A program made the translations under genes and the position numbers. A stretch of 64,000 nt of DNA from Thunnus maccoyii (Eukaryota > Chordata > Actinopteri > Scombriformes > Scombridae), in the NCBI RefSeq assembly GCF_910596095.1, contig NC_056550.1:13689501-13753500 (forward strand), read 5' to 3'. Position 1 is the first letter of the stretch. Each line of letters starts with the position of its first letter. The notes below the pieces were generated by a model. It was not told the origin of the DNA, ran no database searches, and worked only from the letters and a program-made list of their open reading frames with translations. Positions 12,101 through 23,701 of this stretch are shown piece by piece.

Positions 12101-14860
12101 GAAATGTCAAAAATCCAAACAGAAAAAATAGGAAAAAAGATAAAAACATGGTAGTGTGATCACAGTCTGACATTTCTTGTAATCCAGCCTTGAATGTATT
12201 TAAAGCCTGTCTCTCTGAAAGCTGTCACATATCTCTGTTAGCTTTATATCTTTGTTCTGCATTTTATTAATCTATGTATAAATGAGTATTGCCTAGTTGA
12301 AGATGGCTGGACTTCCTTCTCGCCCTTCAAAATAACTTACAGTCAGTTTTAAGAACGCCAGACAAAAAGATATGTGTGGGGAGAACTTACGCAGCAAGTA
12401 TTCAGAGCTGTCTGTGTCGTAGTCATTGTCATCAGGGAAATGGTTGATTCTGTAACAGCTGTCTTGATTGATACCTGCAAGACAAAGACAGAGAAACTCA
12501 TGATTTATGGCTCACTGCACACATCAAAGTGCCGTTATAATCTGATATAAGTGATGTTTAAGAAATGAGGACTGTTCGGACAACAAATAGGATCAAGAAC
12601 ATATGTATTAATCTGCTTTTGAGGCAAGTTAAAGTGGATTTATTCAAAGCCTGGGGTTACACTTTTGATGTGAATTTATCAAACTCCAGTTGGTTTCAGC
12701 TGGCTGAAGGTTGAGCGGGTGCTGGAGTCAGAGCCACAGTTGCTCCCTATCCACTGACCTGTTTTTGTTAAACTGTGTCCTCTGGAGTAAGACCTTCCTG
12801 TGCTCTTGTCTCAGATAAAACAGAGTGGAGTTGAAAGTCACTTCCCAGACGACCTCTGGTTATTTTTCATGTCTTAACAGTGCGGCTTCTTGGTAAAGAA
12901 GAGACAGCAGCAGCGGTATATAATAGGGGGACATACTGCCTTTCTGAATAATTCAATGGAATAGTTCAACATTTTGGGAAATACAGTCATTCGCTTAGTT
13001 GATGTCACACCCAGACACATGAGTGGTATCGATCTTTTCATCTAATTCTCAGCAAGAAAGTAAAACGTTTTTCCCAAAATGCCAAACTTATTCTTTAACA
13101 TAACTTCCACTCAGATTTATTTGGTCAACTGTTGAATGAATACCATGGTCAAGCCAATTTTATTCATGCTATTTTATATGAGAAAAGACTCACAGATTGT
13201 AAGAGCTTTTCCTGTTTTTTTAAAGATACTTCATTCTAAAACTTTCTTATTTTTCCTGTGTTTTAAATAGACTCTCTTACTTATAGCTTTTGTTGGATGG
13301 ATTAAACTGGATTTGTACATATAGCACACAAAACGTACATATTTTCTAAGATTAACTCATTACCTTCTCCATGGATTTTACTTCCAGCAGCAAATGAGAT
13401 TTTGACCTTTGATATAAAGCACATTGGGGATTCAGACAAGCATTGCTGTTATAGTTGACAGCTCCCTGGGTCCACTGTGAATCCCCCAAACTAAAGACCA
13501 CACCTCAGTGCACACATACTGAAGAAAGAATAACCAATGTAAGGAGGGGTAGTTTGTGTTTCAAGGATCAGTGCATACGCTATACGGTGGTGTGATTAAG
13601 ATTGCATTGCCGGAAGGGGGGGGTGAAGGAGGGGGGATTTGATAGGATCTGGCGCACGTCCAGCACAGGTGAATGGCTGAGTGCTGGGAGGAACAAGAAG
13701 CCTATTTGAGCAACAAAAGCCCATGTGCTGGAAGCTTTTAATGCCTTGGTGAACTAGAACAGGAGAATGGAGTGGAGGGTTAGAGAAAGAGTGAGAGGGG
13801 GACAGAGAGAGGTTACAGCTGAGAGAAGCCTCTAGCTGTAATTGAGCAGGAGTATAAACAACACCTTGTCTGGAGAGAAAAGGGGTTGGGGGTGGGGTTA
13901 ATGGATGTGCACAGTGCAGCGGTGGTAATGCTGGAAGCTCTTTGGCTATTCATTCACCATTTGAGCTGTGAGTGAGTCATGCTGCACGCCACTATATTAA
14001 AGGTAGGCTGGGCTGTGGCTTCATTTGCATACTTTTACATGAGCATATCAGTGATTTTGTTTACATTGTGTGTGCGCTTGCATATCTCGCAGTCTTTGCA
14101 TTGGCTGAACCTCAGTTGAGCTTTTCCTATCCATGTATGCATAGAAGACTTTCACTTATCCCACATCAAAAATATAATGTCCTGTCTTCATCCCTTATCG
14201 CCCAACAGGCAGCAAAGATTAGAGCTGACCTATACCATACGGAAGTCAACCCTCCTATTAACCGACTGCGCTGACGACAGACAGACACCTGTCAACTCCA
14301 TTTCCCAGGTGTCCAAGGGTGAGCCACACCACCATTATTGTCTGTGGCACATCTTTTAAGGGCAGGCTAGCTTCCATTAACTGGGTCTGCTTCTTAATAA
14401 AGGACATCAAATTAATTAGTGTCAAATCAGTCGTCGGAAATGGAGCACAAGTTTCTGTGTCTAGTCACTGATGGAAAAAAAAGGGCTCTGAACTATTTTA
14501 AGCCACGATGTGAGACTTCGTGCCTTGTGGAAAAAACACAGCTGGCTCACGTGGTTAGATTAAGAACAGCTTAGATAACAAAAATACAAACACCTTTGCT
14601 GCCCTGTTAATTGCCGTGTAAACACCAAATCATGCTGCAGCACCCGCACATATTTGTTAGTGTGTGTGTGTGTGTGTGTGTGTTTTCTACTAAACAGAAA
14701 TGTCAGACTGCTTTTACACCATTTCAAAACAGCACACAAAAACACACCTTTCACTGCGAACCCAGAACACTACTATTAATTTTGATCGCATGATATTCTT
14801 CATTCTCTATTCCAGCGCAGACCCCAGCAACTCCAGCCTGTCTGACGCCTCTGTCTTGTC

Positions 14861-14891
<31 letters not shown>

Positions 14892-17800
14892 AGCTGTGTG
14901 TGGCTGTGTGTTTGTGTGTGTGGTGGATGGAAGAAATTGAAGACAATATTGCAACTGATTGGGAATCGGATTATAGGCGGAGGCCTCGAGGCCCTGGATT
15001 TATGAGTGACAGTTATCAGCTCAATGTCTACGTTTAGTTTGTGTGTGTGTGCATGTGTGTGTGCGTGCGCGCTGGCTGTCAGATGGACCCTTCATGAAAT
15101 GAAATAAAGTCTGAATACTGACTAGCTTGGGAGGGAAGGATGAGGGAGGAAGTAGAGATTAAACAAGGGAGGAAGGTACAAGGAAATGAAATAACAAAAG
15201 TACGGAGAGCAGAGGATCGACGGAGATGAGAAAAGATAGGAGGCCACGTTAAACGGGGGAAAGAGAAATCAGGAAAGGTACAGAGAGAGCGTTAAAGGGC
15301 AAAACGTGGATCGAGCAATAAAGGTTGGAGGACAGCTGTGCAATGTAACAACTGTGAAACTGAAAGGACAAGTAGAGAATCAGACAGGGACAAAAGGTTG
15401 ATCAGACAGACTTATATTTTATAAATTCAGTTGCGTATTACAAGGTGATGTGTGCTGTGACAAATTGGAAATTAATCTTACACAGTAAACACATTACATG
15501 GGAAATAATGGGTTCCCCGGGCCTGACTGGAGTTGCAAAGCCCCATGCTGAGCATCTCCTCCTCTTTTCCATGGCAACCCCTGTTAGTCTTTAATAAGCT
15601 CATTTACATATACAATCTACAAGAATCCTTTTGACATCTTCATCGTATTTTTAAAACAAGAGACAGCGCTTCCCTGGCTTCCCCTTCGCAGATCTGTCAC
15701 CGCTTAACAATACATGACTGCGATCCCAAATGGACAGACGTAAGCACACAGACACATGTACATGCAAACATACACACACAAATACACATTGCGGTGGAAG
15801 CAGCTGTCACAGCTGTGGTGCCAGTGGCAACAGGATGATGCACGTTGTCATTATTTTGAATTAACGTAGCTCAGCCAATAAGGGAGCGGCCTCAGTGGAA
15901 TACACCAATAGCATTGTCTCATCAAATCCAACACTCGCTCACCTCCTGGTGTCTCCAGGAGTACAGTATATCATGACAATGAGCTACATGTGATATATGT
16001 CTCTACCTCTGCGTTTTCACACTTCAATAGCTCTGAAAATAGATTGATGAATAAAGTAATCAAAAGTGACGTTAATATTGTATTTCACCAGAACTGTGAG
16101 GCCTCTGGTGGGTGATATTCTTTCAGTATTGCTACTGGCTCCACATAACAGATTTACAGCAAACAGGAGTAGAAACAACTTGCTTTGCTTTCTTCTTGTT
16201 GCTTTCTGCGACAGATAGCGTGAACACTGACGAGGGAGAGCGCTCTGTGGTTTATAGCAGGTGGGATGATTGGGTTTTATAAAGCTGTAAACAGACAGAA
16301 CACTGTTACTGGGGCTTGATATAAAATGCAGACATGCACGCACAACTCACACTTACTTAACAATACATACATTTATTACTATCGAGGCAGGGGATGCCGG
16401 GATGCAATATAAAAGCATCTGTGTAATCAAACAAACCCCTCCACTTTCAGTCTAAGTGAGGATAAAAGAAAAGTAATTTGGTGAAGACATCAGTGATTCA
16501 GTGTTGATATGACTGACAGTTGGTTAATTAAATTGTCACCAGGCAGCAATTTCTTCAAAGACAGCTCTGCTTGGGGTAGACTGTGCATGTGTATCCATGT
16601 TTTTGGAGGAAAACTGAGATCCATCTCCATATAAAGCCTGTTGAAAATGACTCAGAAAATGAATGGGAAGGTGTGTCTAAACTTTTGATAGGTACTGTAC
16701 ATATATGATCTTAAGATTTTCTGCTTTGAAAGAGAATATAAATGAAAGATTAAGTGTAACATGTAGGTGTTCTTTTACATCTTTTATATTGTATATTTTC
16801 TTTGTGTTTGAAACCACATGTCTTAAAACAACGTGTCACTTAAAAATATACGTATTAGAAATAGATTCTTCTCATTCTTTTGCTTTAAAGTCTTGTTTGT
16901 GTATATTATAAAATTGCTATGACAAATCCCTGTCATATGTAAATGCACTAAAATATATTGTTTGATTTTGACTTATTCTCCTTTCCATGTCCTTTCAGAT
17001 TTATCAGGTAGTACAGTAATCCAGGTGTTCATCCCACTTTTCCCACCATCTCCTGAACTGACAAAGTCCAAGATAATGAATTAGTCTTTGAATTATGTCA
17101 GCAAAAAAATGGCATATTTCCTTGTCTGCATTATGTTGACCTCAATTTAGAGCTAAAGATTGTCTGACAGGGATGAAAAAAGTAGAAGAGAAGAGAAGAG
17201 AAGAGAAGAGAAGAGAAGAGAAGAGAAGAGAAATTAAATGCATCCAAAATTGAAAAGGGTTTGGTGTGAGTTTTTTAAGTGAGGGTGACAGAGGTTCATT
17301 AAAAAAGTAGAATAGCAGAAGAGAAAGCCATAGGACAGATAAAATAATGATGCGAATGGAAGAGTTAAACCTTTAAAGAGTTGAAAAGAGAGAGTGCACA
17401 TCAGGCGGAAGAGAGGAGGACGGAATGACAGAAGTGGAAGATGGGGCCTGTTGGCTAATTAGTGCCCCTGCATGGCTTCTCAGTTGTTGCGTTTTAATTA
17501 CTGACTTATGGAGCATGGTGGGGATGGCAAAGTGACCCCCTCCCCACATAAACCAAACCCTGTGCTAATTGTCTGTGTACAAATGACACTGCTGTCCCCT
17601 CACAAAAACATCTGCCTTCCTCCGTTAGGGTGTTTACTGTAAATATGTACCTGCTAATTAGATTATTCATTAGGTTCTTTCTCATTCTCAGAGTTGGATT
17701 TATGTACTGGAGCCACACGGAAGCAACAGCCTCTGATGCATTGCCGATTGTGATGCAAATTAGCCCCACTCGGTGCACTCGTGGGTGCTACCCTGGCCTC

Positions 17801-20722
17801 ATAATATTCATGTGGGGGGAAAAAACAGGGAAGGATAAAAAAAATCAAACCAGCTATTGAGAAATGCAAAGGACTCTATACATGAGAGTAGTGCTGACCT
17901 CACTGTAGAGTAGCATCATGCAATATATTCCTGCCTGCAACTTAAATGTCACACAGGTCTGCTTGAGAAGAGGTAAAGCTTGTTGAAGGAACAGGGCAAC
18001 GAGAAAACACCTTCATCACAGGGTTCGGAAGGGGTTGAACAGCACAATGTGTGTTACAGCAGTGTGTCGTCGCTGAGAGAAAGACATGTTGTCGCTGCAA
18101 TCTGCTCAGTCAAACGCGTTGATGTTTTCCCCAGTAGCTGTGATGCACACAGAGCCGTCCCCGTCAATAACCCAGTGAGTTTGTCACAATGACCAGAGGG
18201 GTGTGTGTGTGTGTGTGTTTGAGGAGAGGAGGGATGGGGGGAGGGTGGGGAGGTGTGTGAGTCTCCCTTCCTTGTCTTCTCCTCTATACTTATGAGTCTC
18301 CATGACAACAGAGCCACCGTCCAGCAGCTTGTCGTTTTAGGCAGAGGCACAGAAGTGAAACTATTAGCGCTGGAGAGACTGATATGATAGGCTTTCCTTT
18401 GTTTGTGCAAATTATGTTTTCAAAAAAGAAGTCTCACTGCACAGAGCCAGTCTTTGTCCCCAGCCTCATCAACATCAATCCAGTCTGTCATTAATCCGCT
18501 TTCATTATTTACTTCAAAGCACCGATGGGAAATCATGCTTGACATAATTGTTGGCTGGCATTTGTAATTTGTCATCATTTCTTAGGGTATTAGAGGACAT
18601 AATGCAGACCGTGAGTCTGTCCACATCCCAGACAGGTGCCCAGCCGAGCATGACTCTCAGTAAATTGCGAGTGTCATAACACACCAGGATGTTCTTCACA
18701 TGTGTCTAAAGTGTTGGTCTTCACCGCAGGACTAACCCAGAGACAGTTTAATCACTGATGACAGCTAAATCTCTCCCTATATGCGAGCTCTGAGTTCAAC
18801 TGATGTCAAGTCTGCAAAATGTGAATGAAACAAGCTCACTAATCCACAGAATGGACTACAGACACTGAAAAGCAGCTGATGCACCACCAAAACAGGTTTG
18901 ACAGGCAATAACAAGTATCCAGTGCCAAGGTAAGTTTTCTTTTTTTTCTTTTTGGGGTGTCATACTGTAAAATTTTCTGCTGGTTTTAGAGAAGAAGAAA
19001 CAAAAAAGATCCAGTTACCTTTTGATAGATAAATAAATGTCTTGGCATCCATACAAAATCTTACTGTATCCACACAAAATACAATACAGTTCAAGGAAAA
19101 CACATAAAAGAGCAAAAATAATCTTACTGATCTTTTTTCTGTCCCACAACACAACTATATTTACAGCATTTCATTTTATTTTTGCTCCAGAGATGACAAC
19201 AAGGCTGTGTGTCACGTTTCGTAGCAGCTCCTCTGTACCTGCCGCTGGAACACAATGTGCTGTGTTTAGGGTTGACACTTCCTCTTGTAGATACATTAGC
19301 TATCTCTGAAGTGCTTGCCTGTCACTGTGGACAAAGTCCTTCTTAAAGGAAAAATGCCCTTTAAAACAACAGTTTGATTTATTGGTTCAAATTACAGGCT
19401 CCTCTAAAACGTGTCTACTCATGCAGGTGGCATTAATTCAGTTTTTCGACAGTTTGTTTAAGGTTGCCAGCAGTGCATTTAGAGATGCATTTTGTGAGTT
19501 TTGGTGCAGCAGGACATTTTTATTTTCAAACCTGCTTGTACCAGTCACTGCGTCATGACAGACGATTGAACAAATCCATCCAGTCTCATCGACTCACTCA
19601 GTGGTAGCTGAGGCGAGAAGTCAAGGGATGGCCGGAAGGAAGGTTGGTCAATGAATGGGTGTCTGTCTGCATCTGAAACAAGACGTCACTGCAAGCGCAC
19701 CTCCTTTTCAAACATCAAAATGCGTAAAAACACTTTCCAAAGGGATGAAAAGATGAAATAATGGATGTTTGCCACATTTCCTATAATGACAAATAATTTT
19801 GCTATTTCGCTTGGACATGACGTGAACTCAGAGTCATCTATTTTTAAATCACCGGGCATGTTTCCATAGCAATTTCAGGGATGTTGCCAAGCAACAGCAT
19901 CGGATACAATGAAGACATGAATGAAAGTAGACTAATAGCGCGCGCATTTGCTGGCAGCGACCGGCTTAAAAGTGAATGGGCTCAGACGCGTCGGTTTGGC
20001 ATCGCAATCTTTTGCAGACTATAACACAGCCGAATTTATTGTGTGGGCCTGTGCTTGAACAAGACGATGTAACAGTTGGCAGACAGCTTGAGTTGAGCGC
20101 GTAGCGGGACACTGCTCGTTTGTTTCGCGTTCATTTGCTACTTCAGCAGATCTGTGGTGTTAAAATCCGTGTCTCTGTGCATCTACGCTTTGTCCATCTG
20201 ACCTATAACCTTGGTTCACCTATATCATCATTCTTCTCGTGTGTCTCCATCTTCAGATATCCTACAGACATAAGGTGTGCGTAAAGGGAGTGCGTACTTT
20301 TGTGCGCTCAGATGACTGTGCGCACTGAGAAACAAAAGACTCCTCCGCGGACAAAAGAGATAATTTAAACTATTTCTCGTACGGAAATAACATAGAGCAG
20401 TACAATGTGAGTTTCAGCTTGTCAGAGAACCACACATGTTGACAGCTTCCATGCGTATAGAGCCCCCCCAAAGTGAGACTAGACTTGGAGCGGGCTTACC
20501 TTCAATACAGCAGATTCTCCACAGCCCGGAGTGGGTGAGATCGCCCTTCTTGGTTTTGGGCTGCGACTGGGTCTCGTCTGTGGTGGCATTGGTGCCGTTG
20601 CAGATGTACGCCCGCGAATAGAGCCAGTAGTCCGTGCCGATGGCGATGGTCATCAGGCTGAAGGCAGCGAAAGCCCCCACGGTGGCCAGCAGCGTTTGAA
20701 CCCCGCGGTCACACCAAGCCAT
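9190..20722 (-). CDS. cacng4: Calcium channel gamma-4 subunit (TARP gamma-4), complete, four exons
   Basis: Type-I TARP: an auxiliary subunit of AMPA receptors (and calcium channels) at the plasma membrane and synapse. The coding exons are 20500-20722, 12391-12474, 10161-10301 and 9190-9716 (223, 84, 141 and 527 nt). All have GT-AG borders and the phases of human CACNG4. They total 324 aa, against 327 in human. Exon 1 starts [12 protein letters not shown], then the first helix ([17 protein letters not shown]), two N-glycosylation sites (NGT, NAT) and the claudin-like signature SGLWRICC. Exon 2 encodes the loop with [12 protein letters not shown]. Exon 3 has [12 protein letters not shown] (helix 2) and [10 protein letters not shown] (helix 3). 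Exon 4 has [12 protein letters not shown], helix 4 ([16 protein letters not shown]), an Arg/Ser-rich cytoplasmic tail and the C-terminal PDZ ligand RRTTPV, which recruits PSD-95-type proteins. The gene lies upstream of cacng1 in the same orientation. Paralogue a or b is undecided. Gamma-2, -3 and -8 share the C-terminus, but the tail resembles gamma-4 best. Confidence 0.93.
10302..12390 (-). other. cacng4: cacng4 intron 2
   Basis: This is the intron between the second and third coding exons, and it contains no supported exon. Its left part (about 10390-10795) reads like a dispersed fish repeat. The rest is AT-rich unique-looking DNA without long open frames. Confidence 0.7.
10390..10795. repeat. 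Probable dispersed repeat in cacng4 intron 2
   Basis: The stretch begins with a short palindrome (CCCCACTTGGGGGC) and runs through GC-richer text (CATCCGGCGGTTACGGAGC, then AAAGCCGAGGGGAGCTGCAG). Its composition differs from the AT-rich intron around it, and I recall similar text as a recurrent fish interspersed sequence. There is no second copy in the window, so the family, the ends and even the repeat status are uncertain. Confidence 0.3.
12955..13107. mobile_element. Small palindromic MITE-like element
   Basis: The ends are inverted copies of each other. The left end reads GGAATAGTTCAACATTTTGG. The right end, read on the opposite strand, gives GAATAAGTTTGGCATTTTGG followed by GAAAAACG. 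Between them lies a centre with ATCGATCTTTTCATCTAATTC. Text of this kind (a TTCAACATTTTGGGAAATAC head) is a very common short interspersed element in acanthomorph fish. It is non-coding and non-autonomous. The transposon superfamily cannot be fixed from one copy. Confidence 0.6.
17187..17231. repeat. (AGAGA)n pentanucleotide array
   Basis: About nine perfect tandem GAAGA/AGAGA units stand in cacng4 intron 1. This is a simple pentanucleotide satellite whose near-perfect units suggest recent expansion and likely length polymorphism. Confidence 0.9.
17450..17820. promoter_or_regulatory. Candidate intronic enhancer, dense in TAAT sites
   Basis: Within about 370 bases of cacng4 intron 1 there are at least four homeodomain-type cores (GCTAATTAG near 17453 and 17653, TTTTAATTA near 17492, GCTAATTG near 17563), ATTCATTAGG near 17665 and a perfect octamer ATGCAAAT (17753-17760). 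There are no repeats. The density and the mixed composition look like a conserved vertebrate developmental enhancer. Function is inferred only from motif density. Confidence 0.3.
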
Positions 20723-21020
20723 GGCGCTTCATACTAGTCCACACTCTCACCGGTCCAACATGCACGCACCGGGGCGCGTCAAGGCGCGGATCCTTCGGTC
20801 ATATTGTTAAGGTGCGTTCACTCTTTCTGCTCCTCTGCTGAAAGAGGAGTGTGTAGCCAAGAGAAATAAGAAGTAGGGCTGAAATGCTCACCTGATGCTC
20901 AAAAGCAACTGATTGCTTCTGTGAATATGAGAGGACACCAGTTGTGCCCACTCCAGAGGCTCCACACAGATTTAAAGCGCGCAGCACAGCAATATCACGT
21001 ACCAATCCAGAAAAGTCCAA
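20723..21020 (-). promoter_or_regulatory. cacng4: cacng4 5' UTR and promoter region
   Basis: The region directly upstream of the cacng4 start codon is locally CpG-rich (GCGCGTCAAGGCGCGGATCC near 20774-20793) in an otherwise AT-rich landscape, as expected for a neuronal gene promoter or 5' UTR. No convincing TATA box was seen, and the transcription start cannot be placed. Confidence 0.4.
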
Positions 21021-21572
21021 ACCTCCTCACCACTTCATCCTTCTGTTTTTCCCTCCTTTATCTTTGTCTCAAAACACTTTTCTCTGTTCTCACATAGACT
21101 GCGTCTCTATTAAAACCCATTTAAAAAGGACTACGTCAATGGTTGTTAAGTGAGACCCCACCCTCACCAAATCTAACCAATGGAAGAGATGTGCAGAAAA
21201 GCAAGGAAAAGAAAAAAAAAACTCCGTGACATTACAAATTACAATTGGACCACTCACGCATTTAAAACAGGAATCTTTGGGTGATATATGATTTCGCTAA
21301 ACAAGCTGTCTCTCTCTGCTGAAGTCAAAAGCTATGAATATTACCAAACTCAAAGTCTGCTGTCACAAGAGTGAGAAGGCGGTTAGGAGGGAGAAATAAT
21401 TACAGGCTTTGACACACCGGTGTTTCTTTGTGGTGCACTGACACCAAACAACCAATGCCCAGTGGAAAAGATCATTAAAAAAACAATTAGATGTTTGGTG
21501 AGTGCGTGCATACTGTAAATCACTTAGGTTCATCTGATGTCTCAAGACTGTCACAGGAGAGCATGCTGACTA

Positions 21573-21576
<4 letters not shown>

Positions 21577-21645
<69 letters not shown>
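21577..21645. repeat. (GA)n microsatellite
   Basis: This is an uninterrupted GA dinucleotide tract of about 69 bases. It explains the poly-Arg-Glu open frame that crosses it. Confidence 0.95.
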
Positions 21646-21647
<2 letters not shown>

Positions 21648-22683
21648 TGCAAATGCAGGTACTTGTTGCTACTTCAATGCCAGGTAAATTTCAAGCAAAT
21701 GAAAGTGGCATGAACGATAATGTTTCATTACTATATGAAACAAGAAGATAACATACATAAAATACTGTCATTTTTAAATTTTGAGGGGAAAAAATAAAAA
21801 AAATATTCGTAAAAAAAAAAAATAAAACTTGTGAATAAGAAAATCTCCATCTCTGTTCCTCAGCCACACTCACACAAACTCTTCCCTCCCCTGCTCCTGA
21901 AGTTTAATCATGCAGCAGATAAATTAGTTTATTACACATGCAAAAAAACACACACACATTAATGGCCACGTGAACGCCAGATTAAAGACATGTTTAATGC
22001 ATCTCTGAGCCAGATGGAAAGTTTTCAAACTACGCTGCTTAGCTTCGACTGGCAAGGTGCCTCGTGTTTGAGAAAAAACAACTCCAGCCAGTACATTTAT
22101 TTTCCGTGCAACTCATCTTAGAGGGGGACTAATTGACTTTTCCTTGTCAACTTATTCTTAATGGGTTGCATTTATAGAAATAACTCACAGATAACATATT
22201 TCAACAAATTGAGACTTTGAGATACAAATGGCCTCATTTCAACTCAGTTCAACTGCCCTCAACTGCCACTACTCTCTCAAAAGCTATGGTGCAAATCTTG
22301 ATTAAAAAGTAATGTTCACAGGGGGGTTCAGTATAGGCCTATGATTGTTACGAATAAAATGTCATAAAATGTGTGTTATGAAAGTCTGAGCAGGAAGGAA
22401 TAGGGAAATTTGAGGTTAGGACAGTTCTTCAAATGTGTTTGCATGTCTGATGGAGCTGTCTCTGTTGTTTTCCTATATGAAAGTAAATACCTCTTTAGAG
22501 TCCAGTTCCCACATGCTGCCTGATGAATGAATGAACGCCATTAGGATATAATCTGTAATGTACTTCAAATATTTAAATTTTAGAATAATTATAGCAATTT
22601 ACATAGAGATGTCAATTCATTAGTCTGTAAAATGATGGCATCAGATATTAAAATGCTGAATTAACTGTTGAGTGTGTATCAAC

Positions 22684-22985
22684 TAGGGCTGTGCCCGAAT
22701 AGGCTACAAATACATTATTCGGCAAAGCACAAATAGTGGGGGTTTTTGTTTGTTTTTGTTTTTTTTTGTTATTGTTTTTGTTTGTTTTTTTTTTAAACAA
22801 ATATTTGTTTCATACAAATATTTTTAAAAATATTTGTTTTTGGGAAGAAAAACATGTCAAATACCAGCAAAAGTGTGTTAAAAACAAAAACAGGATTTTA
22901 AAGCCTCTTTCCACTTTTATTCGATACAAATACAAATAATTTTGCTGCTTCAACAAATACAGATACAAATACTAGGCCCACTGCA
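22684..22985 (-). mobile_element. hAT-like non-autonomous element
   Basis: The left end (TAGGGCTGTGCCCGAATAGG) and the right end read in reverse (CTATGTGCAGTGGGCCTAG) form imperfect inverted ends. Each is followed by CAAATAC/GTATTTGTA-type words. The right 120 bases, read on the minus strand, match the plus-strand text at 36841-36960 (GTATTTGTAT..., AGGCTT.AAAATCCTG, TTTTTGTTTTT), so this is a repeat family with at least two copies in the window. The hAT assignment is inferred from the TAG.G.TGTGC ends. Confidence 0.5.
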
Positions 22986-23701
22986 CATAGTATCATCATA
23001 CTGAAAGTGAAGTCCTTTATTTTATCTTTATTTCATTATAATATCTAATTGTTTTCTGTTATTATATTATTGTCACACATATTGTAAGTGATTCTTTCTA
23101 TAAATAAAGTAATGGGGAAAAAACTGTTTCAGAGTGTGTACAGTTTTCTGTAATAGTAATGGTGATTATTTTTTTCTTTGTATGACTACTTTCTGTAGGA
23201 ATTGCTATTCAGATGCTCATTGATGTTTTCTCCATAAACTTATGACTAAGTGGATGCTTTTGATAAAATGCATCAATTAAAAACGCTGTGATATATTTCC
23301 TTCCGCTGCCCTGATGGTGGCTCCAACTCGCCTGCAACGCTGGCTGGAGGAAAAGGAAATTCTGGTAAAAGTACTACGATGAATGCGAGCAAAAACTAAA
23401 GGAGCAGACTGTGACGCCTCGACGTAGTAGCCCATGTGCGTGAGGCGCCTGCGTAGTGCTGCGCTGTGCCTGCTCTCGTGTACTTTGCAACTGTAAGTAC
23501 GCCTGCGTCCCGATAGACAGTGACGTATGTGTCCGCTCCTTGTTCATTTTCTAGGTAACAGCTGAACAAAGGCCTGCCCCTTTTTCATGAGGATTTCTCT
23601 ACTGCCATCGTTACTTTACGTGTAATCGCGATTACTAAATCGGATTACGATACTTTTATTATATTTCAAGACGTTAAATAACAGCAGAGATTGCGTCCGA
23701 C

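Larger units (their letters stand above)
12475..20499 (-). other. cacng4: cacng4 intron 1 (8 kb)
   Basis: This is the large first intron of cacng4. It carries a palindromic MITE-like repeat (12955-13107), TG microsatellites (14659-14682, 14862-14890, 15040-15065), a GAGAA pentanucleotide array (17187-17231) and a block dense in homeodomain-type sites (about 17450-17820). No coding exon was identified. Open frames here are short or lie in repeats. Confidence 0.7.
20723..23701. other. Intergenic region between cacng4 and the hAT gene
   Basis: This stretch holds the cacng4 promoter side, a long GA microsatellite (21577-21645), AT-rich DNA and a hAT-like MITE (about 22684-22985). The last 400 bases (23300-23700) turn CpG-rich and lead into the transposase start codon, so they may be its promoter. 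No other gene was recognised. Confidence 0.55.
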
